64,000 nucleotides of DNA from Hygrocybe punicea. Taxonomy: Eukaryota; Basidiomycota; Agaricomycetes; Agaricales; Hygrophoraceae. The translations under genes were made by a program, and so were the position numbers. Location: the NCBI GenBank assembly GCA_963556145.1, contig OY744465.1, forward strand, positions 2,728,001-2,792,000, written 5' to 3'. Positions within the stretch are counted from its first letter, which is position 1, and every line of letters starts with the position of its first letter. Positions 23,372 through 34,103 of this stretch are shown here, in pieces. Below the pieces are notes generated by a model. It was given only the letters and a program-made list of their open reading frames with translations, made no database searches and was not told the origin of the DNA.

Positions 23372-23806
23372 GCATCCTCCTTGAGGTCAAGCATGGCTAT
23401 CTTCATGTGTTCATCTGTTGTGTAGCATTCAAGGTCATGGAGAAGTAGGGTTGAGCAAATGTGAGTTAATTGTCAGCACACTGTTTGGGGGCAGTTGTGT
23501 TTGGCAATTCACCTGTTGCTCCCTGAGCAATTGCTTCATGGCTGAGAGTGTTGCATTATGGTGCAACACAGGGGAGATGACAGGTAGAGAGGAGGTTGAT
23601 GAAGACTCAAGACACTCTATGTAGATTTCTGTTATGCTATTTTATATGTTGCAGAGGTGGGAGGTTGGCTTATTGGATCAATATGCAGCTATGTATCTTA
23701 TGTCTTATGTAACATGCTTTATGCAATTTTCTTAATTCAGCAAAGAAGTGGGGAGGGGGAAAAAAGAACTCATTCATGCCATGCGCAGCACTGGCCCACT
23801 GGACAA
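23372..23806 (+). repeat. Helitron 3'-end region
   Basis: Follows the ORF directly. Related copies lie at 24975-25432 and, inverted, at 42362-42990. Ends in GCAGCACTGGCCCACTGG ACAAG, after which Helitron copy 2 sequence starts with T. No ORF of note. Confidence 0.65.
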
Positions 23807-24268
23807 GTTGGAATCAGTATGTCTTGTGTGAAGTAGAGTTTGAATTTGCAGGAATATGTTAATCGTGCTCATCTAGTATTTCTCGTCTCTGTTTTTGAAC
23901 AAGTTGTTTCCATTGACTACCAGGTTGATTTATGTCAACTTCAAGTGGAGCAGAATTTACTATAATTGAACCATCTGGACATAGATCAAGCCAACTGATG
24001 TTTCTGACAATGTTGTCAGTGGCATCCATTTGAGCTTTAATTAGTCTACCATGTTGACCAAGTTCAGAATATTTGTTAGTGCTATAATCTGCATTGTTTT
24101 TGTCCTGCTCATAATTATCATCTCCAAAGTCACCACCATTTTGAATGTTGTCATCATCCAAGTGCGAAATCATGTCTGAAGTCATAAATTAAGGACAAGT
24201 ACCATCTAACACTGCTCCCTGTCTAAGCTGAGCAGAGTAGTCATCTCTAGCATCAAGGCATTCATATT
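23807..24268 (-). pseudogene. Helitron copy 2, segment upstream of the helicase Walker A motif (broken)
   Basis: The minus-strand frame 23859-24185 (MTSDMISHLDDDNIQNGGDF, LVQKQRREILDEHD) matches residues encoded at 20215-20540 in copy 1, and similarity extends to both ends of this stretch. It is separated from the rest of copy 2 by the small element at 24269-25432. Confidence 0.85.
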
Positions 24269-25432
24269 ACGAGTTCTTTTAATTTATTAAAAGACTCGTT
24301 CTTTATGAGACCTTGTTCAGTGAGGGTTCGTAATTAATTAATTAATTAATTAATTAATTAATAAAGTTGATTGCCTATAGAGAAAATTTTTTTGGGCAAG
24401 AGATGTGATTCTACTTCTGATACTGGAAAATCAAATACAGTTGGGGCCATGTGTGGACAAGCTTACATAAGCATCCAAATATAGGTTGTTGCAAAAAAGA
24501 TAAATTACCTTCCAATTATATTCAAAATATTTGTACTGGTCTCAATTCTTATCAGAATCGGCTGAACATCGAACTGCTGACTAATATTAACATTTCGGGT
24601 CAGACGTGACAGTCACTTGTGACCAGTCTAACCATATCAGGTAATTTTTGATATTATATAGCAAATTTTTTGCTGATCACAATGGTGACAGTCACATGTG
24701 ACCAGTCTAACCATATAAGGCAATTTTACACCATATATGCTAAATTTTGAGGTGATCACAGGAGTCATAGTCACATGTGACCACCGTTACTATATATAGA
24801 TATATCAGCCATATAAGCCGAAATTAGTATAACTCAGATGATATAATGATATTTTTACTTGAAACATATAATTCAATGTGATATCGCTGTATGTATTATA
24901 TGCTAATTATAGATTTCAAGCAAAATCACTTATCGATGTTTGTAATAATCATACAAATAAAAATCCAGTGACAGAAATGAGACTTTGTTCATGCCATATG
25001 CAACATTGGCCCACTCAAGCATAGCTGTCTTCATATTATCATCTGTTGTGCAGCAAGGTTATAGAGGAGTAGGGTTGAGCAAATGTAAGTCAATTGTTAT
25101 TATGCTGTTTAGAGGCAGTTGTATTTGACAGTTGACCTGTTGCTCTCTCTTTTGGCTAAGAATATTGCATAATGATGAAGCAAAGAAGACATGACAGTAG
25201 GAGAGAAGGTCAATGAACACTCAAGACATAACATGTGGTTTTATTTTTTCTACTTTTTATGTTGCTATGGTGAGAGGTGGGCTTATCAATATACAACATA
25301 TACTATATGTCTTATACCACATGTAACATGCTTTATGCAATTTAATGTTATTGTTTAACTCATCATGAAAGTGAGGAGGGGAAAAAAAGAACTCATTCAT
25401 GCCATGCGCAGCACTGGCCCACTAAACAAGTC
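24269..25432 (+). mobile_element. short non-autonomous Helitron inserted in Helitron copy 2
   Basis: About 1.16 kb with no coding capacity. Left end: TTACGAG and the CGAGTTCTTTTAAT hairpin, (TTAA)n and three GTCACATGTGAC-type repeats (24612, 24690, 24770). Right end: GCAGCACTGGCCCACTAAAC AAG. It has the same ends as Helitron copy 1. The flanks TTCATA and TCTCAG rejoin exactly as in copy 1, without duplication, as expected for Helitron insertion between A and T. An internal 3'-end-like GCCCACT at ~25015 suggests a tandem or fused terminus. Confidence 0.7.
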
Positions 25433-25642
25433 TCAGATTAAAGTTGTCCATCATCTCTAATTGTCTACCTGTCAATTCATGATCAGTAAATGCTTCATCC
25501 CATGATTCCAGTTCACTTTTCAGCTCATGACCAGATCTCCATGGTTTAAACAGAGAGAGCATTGTGGTGTAATAGTATTCTCTGTCTCCTCTATCACGTC
25601 TGGACAGTGAGCCACCAACAAAGTTTGGAAATAACATGCTGC
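25433..25642 (-). pseudogene. Helitron copy 2, Rep-helicase linker fragment
   Basis: Minus-strand frame with NFVGGSLSRRDRGDREYYYT and WDEAFTDHELTGRQLEMMDN, matching 19930-20125 of copy 1. It lies between two insertions. Confidence 0.8.
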
Positions 25643-26490
25643 ACAGGGTGCACAGTAGCATACCATGTCACACAGTATCTTGAAAGTACTTGACAAGTAT
25701 ACTAAATATCATTACCATAACATTCAACATGGTATTGTAATAGTATTTAGACATAAACTACAATACTTGTGCTTAAATTCATCTGAAGGTATGAAGGCAA
25801 ATGAGACTTATACCTTTTCAATAACATCAAGCCTTTTGTTTCACTACTTTTACTGTATTTACAGCAAAGTACTGTATAGTTTGGATAGAATACTTGTAGC
25901 CTAAGATGAATCAAAGTATTAAACCAGTAAGGAAGTTGGGCCACTTTTACTATTAGGATACCTTTTGAATCCTATCAAGATACAGTGTGAAATAGTATAG
26001 TACTGTTGCCATATTGTGGATTTAAGATACTGTGTCAATACTTTTAAGATACTTTTATTATAATAAAAGTACTGAAACAGTATCTTAAAAGTATTGACAC
26101 AGTATCTTAAATCCACAATATGGCAACAGTACTATACTATTTCACACTGTATCTTGAAAGGATTCAAAAGGTATCCTAGTAGTGAAAGTGGCACAACTTC
26201 CTTACTAGTTTAATACTTTGATTCATCTTAGGCTGCAAGTATTCTATCCAAACTATACAGTACTTTGCTGTAGATACAGTAAAAGTAGTGAAACAAAAGG
26301 CTTGATGTTATTGAAAAGGTATAAGTCTCATTTGCCTTCATACCTTCAGATGAATTTGGGCACAAGTATTGTAGTTTATGTCTGAATACTGTTACAATAC
26401 CATGTTGAATGTTATGGTAATGATATTTAGTATACTTGTCAAGTACTTTCAAGATACTGTGTGACATGGTATGCTACTGCGCACCCTGTG
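25643..26490. mobile_element. 848-bp near-perfect palindromic element in Helitron copy 2
   Basis: Ends CACAGGGTGC / GCACCCTGTG with CTG on both sides (or a GCTGC duplication if the C is counted outside). The two halves are inverted copies of each other down to the centre at ~26060 (ACTTTTATTATAATAAAAGT), with no spacer. It interrupts the Helitron at a site that reads uninterrupted in copy 1 (~19922). No transposase; a fold-back element of unknown superfamily. Confidence 0.8.
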
Positions 26491-27243
26491 CTGCTTCTTT
26501 TTACTGAATTCTATGCAGTGTGTTTCATACAATGGGTGATCTTCTACAAAAAGTTTGGTATCTTCTTGGACCAGCTCAGTGCTATCAGAGTCATTGCCCT
26601 CTGAATCACATTCTATAAAAGTGTCATTATCTTTGATGTTCAGATCATCAAATTCTATGCTCAAGTCATTACTGGTAGATGCCTTAGATTTCAAAGTCTT
26701 GGTATGGGTTATAGTTTGTGCCTCAGATTTCAAGACACCTAATTCATCATCACTGTATATTTCATCATGAGCTGGTTGAAGATTTCTCTTGGCTCTTTCT
26801 GCACCCTGCACCCATTCATATAAATTCATGTCTTCATAATGAGATGGTCTGTAAATGTAGTCATGCACAGTAGATAATTTTATGAATTTTCCCTTTTGAT
26901 TGTGCAACACTACTTTTTCAGATTCAACTTGCATGTCATCATTTTCATCTGGATTCCAAGATTTCTGTACTTCTCTCACATAGTTTCTCCAATAAACAGG
27001 AATGAATTTATGACTGGTATAATGGTCAGGGTTGCCAAGCAAATACATTGAAGCCATTGGACCACCAAGTTCAAGTTTTGCAGTCAAAGCATTTATGATG
27101 AGTTTTCTAGCTTTGTCTTTTCTTTTCAGGGATCCTCCAAGCATTTCTGAGTTTCTGTCAAACACAGTTTTGATTGTATCAAATACGCTATAGGTCTTCA
27201 ATCCAGGTTTTGTAATATAGTCAGAAATATATACTATAATGGC
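26491..27243 (-). pseudogene. Helitron copy 2, two-tyrosine region
   Basis: Minus-strand frame covering ISDYITKPGLKTYSVFDTIK, RNSEMLGGSLKRKDKARKL, IPVYWRNYVREVQKSWNPDE and an acidic tail, 85-90% like 19190-19920 of copy 1 by eye. The MITE at 27244-27352 separates it from the segment before. Confidence 0.85.
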
Positions 27244-27360
27244 TAGTGAATGGCATGGGTATGGCGACCCCCACGGGTAACGGGTAAGAGTAGCCGCAGG
27301 TATGGGTACCGGTACAGCGCCAATACCCACAGGTTACCCATGCCATTCACTAATAATTGC
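27236..27360. mobile_element. 109-bp hAT MITE with 8-bp duplications
   Basis: The element spans 27244-27352, with TIR TAGTGAATGGCATGGGTA on both ends and flanks ATAATGGC / ATAATTGC (7 of 8 identical). Copies 1 and 3 of the Helitron lack it, so the insertion is clear. The TIR resembles that of the larger element at 41358-42353. Confidence 0.85.
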
Positions 27361-28251
27361 TTTGATTGCAGTACCAGACAGAAGACTTGTAATATCAGAA
27401 TTGCAGTGAAGTATAAATGTCACATGTGGTGTCAATGTATTGATCCATGCTTCACCCTTCATATTCAGTGCACCAGTTTTTGTGTCTACTTGTGTTGACT
27501 CAACAAATGTCTGGGAAATCTAGCTTTACATTTACCATGTTTGTTCATGCAACTGGGTTTATCTTTTCTGACTTTCTCATTGTTTGAACTATTTCTGCCA
27601 CAATTATACAGATTGGAGCATAAGATCAAATTATGAACAGTGTTTTCAAATCTCTTCCACCATGAAATAACTTGTTTGCAATCATTACAATTGATGTCAC
27701 TGCTCACACCATGTATAATTGTACACATAGGTGGAGGTGGTTCAGGCAGAGTCTGAGTTGGATCCTTGAAGTCTTCTTGTTCAGACTGCTGGTTGACTTT
27801 AGCTCTGACTTCATCCATAGTTTCAGTCATGAATTCACCAATGTGCACACTTTCTAGATACTGAACAAAAGCTTGTTGGAAATCTGAATTTGGATCCATT
27901 ATTCTATCTCTGATTTCCTAAGGTGACAGACATCCTTTGAGCCATAGTAGCATATGCATATGAAGAGTGATCCTTGTTGCTCCACTGTGCCTTAGTATGT
28001 CTTGGTGTTGCCATAAAAGCCAGAACGATTTGATCCAACATCAAGAACATGTTTGATAAATAGCTCTACCATAAAGTGAAAGAATCTAGCACCAGCCACT
28101 GGATTTTCTGCAATAAGTCTGTATTGCTTATCATATCCTCTAAGCTCTGATGTAAAAGTTTCTTTGGTATCAGCAAAATATAACGACAGTGGATGCAGGT
28201 TATCAGCTAGTGAAAATGTGATAAACCATGAAGGAGTATTCTTCACTGGTC
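27353..28251 (-). pseudogene. Helitron copy 2, Rep domain fragment
   Basis: Frames at 27486-27899 (MDPNSDFQQAFVQYLESVHI, CNDCKQVISWWKRFENTVHN) and 27992-28246 (SWFITFSLADNLHPLSLYFA, VAGARFFHFMVELFIKHVLD) match the Rep domain of copy 1, with frame breaks around ~27920-27990. About 575 bp present in copy 1 (17710-18285) are deleted at 28251, joining EEY directly to the SWFITF region. Confidence 0.85.
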
Positions 28252-29146
28252 AGACCGTGAACTACAAATGGACACATGCCAGTCTCAGTTCCTTCTTCCT
28301 TTTCCATGTCATTAACAGCAGTAGCTTCTGGGTTTTTGTCAACAAATGATTGTCTGTACTCTACCACAACTGATATGTCATTCTCAGGATATTGCTTCAA
28401 ATTTTCTTCTGAAATCTCCAAGTCAAAATAGTCACAGTGATTCAGTTTTAACCAATTCAAAGCAGTGGCAACTTTGTTTCTCCTAACAAGTAATGGTGTC
28501 CGCTCAAAATCAGATTTTGTAGGTTTACATGGTCCAGTATAAATAAATGCTAGCACTTCATCCAATTCATCAACAGGTGGGGGTAAAATGTCATAAATCT
28601 TGGGAGTTGGATTGGCAAATGTAATGGCATTTGCTCTCATTTTGTGCATTCCTAAAGAAACTTGAACTATGCATCTATTATGTGTCACTCTAGCAATTAA
28701 CAGTTGCTCTGCATAAGACAAGTTACTCAATTCATTAGGAATTTGTCCAAGCCATAAACCATTTGCCAGAGACATAGATTTTTCTTCAATCAAAGACTTG
28801 TAACACTTCTTGAAAATGCCATGGAGATCTTCAATTATTATAGGGCTATCTGTAGATTGTATATGATCATTTACTGAGAAGCGCTCTGTTTGAGTTATAC
28901 CAGCTTGTCTCAAACAACTCAAATTCAAGTCTGTGTAGCTTTGTAATTGAGAGACTGGAGTCAATCTTCAACAGACAGCACAACCAGATTCAATAAATTT
29001 GTTGGGAGAGGAATCACCACAAAATCCTGAAATAATAGTGTATTGCAATTTGGCTGAAGGTGGATCAGGAGAGAATTGAATATTATATCTGTATGTTTGA
29101 ACAGCCATATGATTTGTTTGTGTATGCTGCTTAGGGTGGTTCGCGG
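28252..29146 (-). pseudogene. Helitron copy 2, DUF6570-like region, truncated by insertion
   Basis: Minus-strand frame 28203-28964 gives LQSYTDLNLSCLRQAGITQ, CIVQVSLGMHKMRANAITF and RTPLLVRRNKVATALNWLKL, matching 16990-17700 of copy 1. Similarity runs on in other frames to ~29146, where it stops at the end of the next element. The 5' remainder of this Helitron is not found in the window. Confidence 0.85.
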
Positions 29147-29150
29147 GAGG

Positions 29151-29500
29151 ACTTTACACTCCCCCACACATCCTCCTGGAGTCAACCAGGATTACTGAGT
29201 ATTTACCAGGAACTTACCAGGGATTTACCAGGACTAGTCAGGAATGGCTTCCAGCCAAATTCTGAGTCCACCACTCAAATTTATAAGGAATCCTGGTAAA
29301 ATCCACCAGGAATACCAGGATTCCTACCAGGAATTCCCAGGGATTGACTGGGACTTTACCAGGACTATTCCTGGTAATTTACCAGGCCTTCCTGGTACCA
29401 GGAAAGAACCAGGAATCACCTGTAACCAGGACTTTACCAGGAGTCCTGATGAATTCCACCAGAAATCCACCAGAAATCCCTAAATCACCATTTATAGCAA
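29151..29500 (+). mobile_element. left terminal region of a large TIR element (ACTTTACACT end)
   Basis: Starts where Helitron copy 2 is cut. ACTTTACACTCCCCCACACA resembles both ends of the element at 43398-53472 (ACTTTACACTGAGCCAC). Inside are many short ACCAGGAATCC / GGATTCCTGG repeats in both orientations, like subterminal transposase sites. The matching right end was not found, so the element is incomplete, rearranged or interrupted. Confidence 0.5.
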
Positions 29501-29796
29501 TGCCTAGGCATCCTATTTAGACTATACTGTTTAATACATTATATAATATATAATTAATATCTACTGTTTGGGGTTGTGTTCTGAGAGTTTATGGCGGCAG
29601 AAACTCAATTATATACCCAAAATGAGTGATGCACGGACCATTCAACACAGACGCATGTGATCACATGACCTGAAAATTCAACACAGCCGCAATCACACAT
29701 TCAACACACAACAAGACAATGCCCAACATGACAACGCCCAATGCCCAACACCCCACACGCACAAATGGGAAGAGCCCTTTCAGCGTATCTTTTTCA
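29501..29796 (+). other. internal 5' domain shared with the 43.4-kb element, no gene
   Basis: AT-rich DNA followed by GTGATGCACGGACCATTCAA and CACATGACC at ~29620-29670. A matching GGTGCACGGACCATTTCAG and CACATGATC lie at ~43778-43812. Then CCCAACA-type short repeats. No ORF. Confidence 0.5.
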
Positions 29797-29969
29797 TGAA
29801 ACGTGGGTCAGCCGAGATGGACAATTCCCACTTGAAGTGGGCCAGCTGACCTCGGCCGACCAATATCTTTGCCCAAGGCAGATGGCTTGGCCGAGGCATA
29901 CAGCTGGCCACCCCAAGTGGTTTGGCCAACCAGGGGATATTTCACCCAACTGGGTGGGGGTTTCAGCTT

Positions 29970-30480
29970 GCCATCAGACATGGGTTGGCCGACCCACTGC
30001 CATATATTGGCTGGCCATCAGGCATGGGTTGGCCAACCCATTGGAATATAATGGCTGGCCATCTAGAATGGGTTGGCCGACCCACTGCCATATTTTAGCT
30101 GGCCATCAGGCATGGGTTGGCTGACCCACTTGCATATTTGGCTGGCCAGGAAGCCTAGGTTGGTGGACTCTCTGGCTTCTCTTGGCTGGCCATCAGGCCT
30201 GGGTTGGCTGACCCACTTACACATTTTGGCTGGCCATCGGGCATGGGTTGGCCAACCCACTGGCATATATGGGCTTGCCATCAAGCATGGGTTGGCCAAC
30301 CCTCTCGCCTATATTGGCTCCCTATCAGGCATGGGCTGGCATACAGGCAGGGATATTTTACCTGGCCATCAGGCATTGGTTGGCTAACTAGCAGAGAAAT
30401 GTGGTTGACCAGCAGAGATGGGTTGGCTGATGCATTGGCTGGCCAGTTAGCATGGGTTGATCAACAGCAATAGGTACATT
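29970..30480. repeat. 44-bp minisatellite (GGTTGGCC/GGCTGGCC type), left arm
   Basis: About ten units, spaced 44-45 bp (for example GGGTTGGCC at 29982, 30026, 30070, 30115), of GGCTGGCCATCAGGCATG plus GGTTGGCCAACCCACT. Since 44 is not a multiple of three, the open frames across it change peptide every unit and are artefacts. Confidence 0.85.
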
Positions 30481-30775
30481 GGCTAGTCAACTAATAGTGT
30501 TTGGCCTATCATGGAACAGCATCTTGTGAGAATATGTTTTTACCAGAAAATATTTTGCTCAGCCAGCACAAGCTGGTTTTCACAGAGGTGGGTGGTCATT
30601 TTACCTAGCCAATAGGCAATCTGAGAGATTTATCTTGTCTGCTTACATGCTCCAATTTCAATTACATGAAAAGTGGGTTCAATCAAGTAATATTCTTTTA
30701 TGTACTCACATATTTTTATCTTGAGAAGATATCTGAATATCATATTTGTGCACCTCCAAACTTCCTCCCAGTGAC

Positions 30776-30790
30776 TTAGGGTTAGGGTTA
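30776..30790 (+). repeat. short interstitial telomere-like repeat, left arm
   Basis: TTAGGGTTAGGGTTA, two and a half units of the usual fungal telomere repeat, with an inverted counterpart at 37576-37590. Confidence 0.6.
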
Positions 30791-31077
30791 TCAGCAATAA
30801 AAATCAATAAATAGACCCACAGTGATTTACATTACATCCACTAAAGTACAACAATGTGAAATCACACATTCAAGTGTGAAAAGAACACTACAAAGAAAAT
30901 ACAGTTGCAAAGAAAAGTCATTCAGTCTCAATCTCAAAGGAGGAGCTCTTCTCCTTCTTGATCAAGACTGATTGACAAGAGAAGTAATGTCAAAATTTTT
31001 GCGAACACAGAACAAACAAACCATGAAAATACAAATGAAACACAATACAAGAAATTGAGACAAGTAAAACACATCAC

Positions 31078-31119
31078 CTGTTGATACAATGTCAATAATA
31101 CAATGAAAATGAGACTTAC
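31078..31119 (-). other. intron-like segment i2, left arm
   Basis: On the minus strand: GGGTAAGTCTC donor, TATTGAC branch-like site, TCAACAG acceptor, 42 nt. The right arm has the equivalent at 37226-37274. Confidence 0.5.
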
Positions 31120-31325
31120 CCAATAAATTCGTGTCAATGCCACCAGGCCCGCTACAAGTAGGTTGCCTAGCCAGGAACTCAGGTGGATTCACCCTCCCTG
31201 AATTCCTAATTGAAGACCCATGGTGGCAAGCGCTCATTGCTGAGGACCCACCACCGACGGTTGGGCATACAGAGATACCACAAAGACAATACCTGACTCT
31301 GGAAAAAGCAACAGTAAATGTAGCC

Positions 31326-31363
31326 CTGTGAACTAAGCAGCAAATCCAAAGGAAATCACATAC
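31326..31363 (-). other. intron-like segment i1, left arm
   Basis: On the minus strand: ACAG|GTATGTGATTTCC donor and TTAGTTCACAG acceptor. The equivalent in the right arm is 36879-36925. Confidence 0.5.
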
Positions 31364-31789
31364 CTGTCATGCCAATAACACTTCAGAATCTCTGGTTGTT
31401 GCCTGGTACAACAGCCAAAGATCCTGTAGTGTTATCAAGGTGGCAGTGGTGGTGGTGAGGTAAGAAGAAATTTTCAACCGTGTTTGATGGTAGTTATTTG
31501 GTCTTGTATTTATTTGTTCATGTGACCCGACACGTTGTTTTGACAGTCACACATGTTTCACAATATAGAATGTCACGTCTGGGCGCCCAGACATGACATC
31601 ACCCATGTGACATGTCACGTGTAGATATGGGCTTTGTTGATCATCATGTGATACACACATTCTGACTTTCAGGCCAGGTAAGTGGCAAGTCATTTTTGTA
31701 TTCTACATAGGTACAAAATAAAATAAGGACGGTGGGGGGATGGCCCCACCCTCATCTCATATCACTTGTAACTTGTCCTCCACCTTATC

Positions 31790-32340
31790 TGCTGCTCCCC
31801 TTGCCATGGCTGGTGCCAGTGCTGGTTCTGTTGTCTGGGCCAGTTTGGTTGCCATTACTGCTGCCCGTGCCATTGCTGCCATTGCCGCTACAGTTGCTCC
31901 TCTTGCAATTGCCATTGTTGCTGCTGGTTCCATAGCTGTGGCTGCTGTTCCCCTTGCCATTGCCATCGGCCCCCACCTGTTCCATTGCTGCTGCTGCCGT
32001 TCCCACCCCCGCAGCTGCTGCTACCGTTCCCAGCCCTGGTCCCATTGCTGCTGCCATTCCCGGTCCCGCTGCTGTTGCTGTTCCTGGTCCTGCTTATGTT
32101 GCTGCTGCTGTTCTTAGCTGCTGCCGGTACTGTTGCTGCTGCTCCAGCTGCTCCTGCTGCTGCTGCCACTGCTGTTGCTGCTGCTGTCGTTCCCATCCCC
32201 ACTGCTCCTGCCGTACTCGGTCCTGGTCCTGCTGCTGCTGCCATTCCAGGTCCGCTGCAGTGGCTGCCATTGCCATTGCTTCTGCCATTGCTGCTGCCAC
32301 TGCCGTGGGGGGGGGGAGGTTTGTTGCTGCTGCCATCGTT
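31790..32340. repeat. CTG/CAG-rich block, left arm
   Basis: GCTGCTGCC and GTTCCC triplet-rich DNA, inverted counterpart of ~35930-36470. Repeat-derived frames only. Confidence 0.8.
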
Positions 32341-32377
32341 CCCCATTTTTTTCTTGGCTGTCGATTCATCCCTGGTA

Positions 32378-32432
32378 ACCTTGCGAACGCCCCAGCCACG
32401 TCAATTGACGTGAAGGTGCATGGTCGCAAGGT
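32378..32432. repeat. dyad module 3 (CACGTCAATTGACGTG core)
   Basis: ACCTTGCGA (32378-32386) and TCGCAAGGT (32424-32432) flank the perfect 16-bp palindrome CACGTCAATTGACGTG (32397-32412). The outer arms use TTGCGA/TCGCAA rather than CTCGCGA, changed on both sides so pairing is kept. Confidence 0.9.
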
Positions 32433-32439
32433 GACTTTG

Positions 32440-33500
32440 GGCTGTCCACTTCCTTCCCATCCTCATCCTTGCTGTCCTCACTGTCTTCTGTACTCACTGT
32501 CCTCCTCATCATCCTGGTCTTCGTCATCCTTGTCGCCATTGTCCTCACCTGGTCTTCGTCATCCTTGTCGTCATTGTCCTCACCTGACCTTCCCACACTA
32601 CCAGCCTTATAAGGCTGGTAGTGTGGGAAGGTCAGGTGATTGTCCTTGTCACCCTTGTCACCCTTGTCCTTGTCATCCTCATCATCCTTGTCATCCTCAT
32701 CATCCTTGTCATCCTCATCCCCATCGTCCTTGCCCCAGCCGCCCTCACCCTCATCCTTGTCCCCCTTGTACCTATCGTCCTTGCCCTTGTCGTCCCCATC
32801 CTTGCCATCCCTGTGCTTGCCATCCCCGTGCTTGTCATCCCCTGTCCTCCTCCTCGTCCCCGTGTGGTGGCACACGGCAGTTGGCCCCGTTCCTGTTCAT
32901 GTTGTCATTGCCGTCCTGTTTGCTGTCCCATCCTCGCCGTTTCCATCCTCGTCGTCTCTGTTGCCATTGTCCTTGTTGTCCTGGCTCCATGGTCCTTGTT
33001 GTCCCATTCCCCTGTCCCGGTCGTCCTTGTTTCTGTCGTCCATTGTCCCTGTTCCCATTCCTGTGCCTGTCCTCCATGCCATCCTCGTCTTCATTCCCCC
33101 TGCCCATTGTCGTCTTCCCATTGTCATAGTTCCCAGTCTCATTCCAATTCACTTTGTCGTCATTGCCATCCCAGCTCTCGTTGTTCTGGTCCCCATTGTT
33201 GGTGTTCCCATCCCCATCGTCATTCTCACCATCTCTGTTCTTGTCGTTGCAGTCCCCATTCTTGTTGTTGCGGTCCCCATTCTTGTGGTTCTCGTCCCCT
33301 CTGCCGTTGCTGGTCCATGTTGTCATTGTTGCCATCGCCATTGTTGTCGTGCCAGGCCTCGTTCGACCTTGCCAGGTGGCTGTTCCTGGACCCATCGCGT
33401 TCGCGGTTGCCGTCCATGCCGTTCTGTTATGGGTGTCACGTTATTGGCTTCCATCCTGGCATTGCTGTTGGTGTTACTGATGTCGCAGTCGTCTGACGTG
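32440..33500. repeat. GTCCTTGTC/ATCC-rich imperfect repeat block, left arm
   Basis: On the minus strand it reads as GGGGACAACGAC-like repeats (peptides rich in Asn, Asp and Gly). At 32590-32640 a local inverted repeat (CACACTACCAGCC / GGCTGGTAGTGTG) lies inside. No gene recognised. Confidence 0.75.
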
Positions 33501-34013
33501 ACGTTGCTGGAAAAGAACTAAACACCATGTGGAATTCATTAGTAGAGTAAACAAATGAAATATAAAATGAAAACTTAGTGTGCTGTTCTTCTACACCATT
33601 TGCTCATCGAAGTCAAGATGAAGAGTGATGTGGCTTGAACACACGTGAGAATTTCAACCGGAATTTGCTGATTTCCTAAACAGGGCCGAATTGCCATATT
33701 GGTACAGATGGCTGGATTTTCTTCTTATTATTACATGTACTACAACACTTCAATGGACAGGGGAATGGCCTGCAGAGATGTAAGTATGGTATGCCTACCC
33801 CTGAGGCAAATCCTTGTATTTTATTTGGTTTTACATGGGGAGATATTCACAAAGTATTTTATTCCTCTGCCAAAATTGGACCCTTGAACACCCAACTTTG
33901 CGAGTACTCAGCTAGAAAATCCAAAATTAATTCCAGCAGTACTAGGTAAAGTATACATCATTGTTGGAATAAGTGTCTGGCAGGTCATACTCCAGGAAAT
34001 GTGTTTGTAGCCA

Positions 34014-34103
34014 ATAAATGGTAAAGCTGTGAGTTGCATGACTTGAATCCAAATAACAGGACTTTAATTGACCGGCCAATTATATGAAGTTCCAAACACA
34101 TTT
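34014..34103. other. centre of the giant inverted repeat
   Basis: About 90 bp of unpaired sequence separates the arms, which are still matched at TACTCCAGGAAATGTG (33989-34004) and CACATTTCCTGGAGTA (34114-34129). Confidence 0.75.

Larger units (their letters stand above)
12915..23806 (+). mobile_element. Helitron copy 1 (decayed), putative full span
   Basis: The 5' end is placed at the TTCTTTTAATTTATTAAAAG hairpin, shared with the start of the small element at 24269. The 3' end is placed at CCCACTGGACAAG, shared with the end of that element. Between them lie a repeat-rich 5' region, a Rep-helicase gene broken into several frames and a 435-bp 3' region. Right of 23806 the sequence continues as Helitron copy 2, matching an A|T insertion. 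The left boundary is less certain, as its flank does not match. Confidence 0.6.
29797..34013 (+). repeat. left arm of a giant inverted repeat
   Basis: Matches the reverse complement of 34104-38890 along its length: the terminal GGCCAGC minisatellite, the TTAGGG motif, the i1/i2 intron-like segments, the CAG-rich block, dyad module, N/D/G-coding-like repeat block and the central 300 bp. Arms differ by substitutions and by repeat copy number. No protein-coding gene is supported. Confidence 0.85.
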
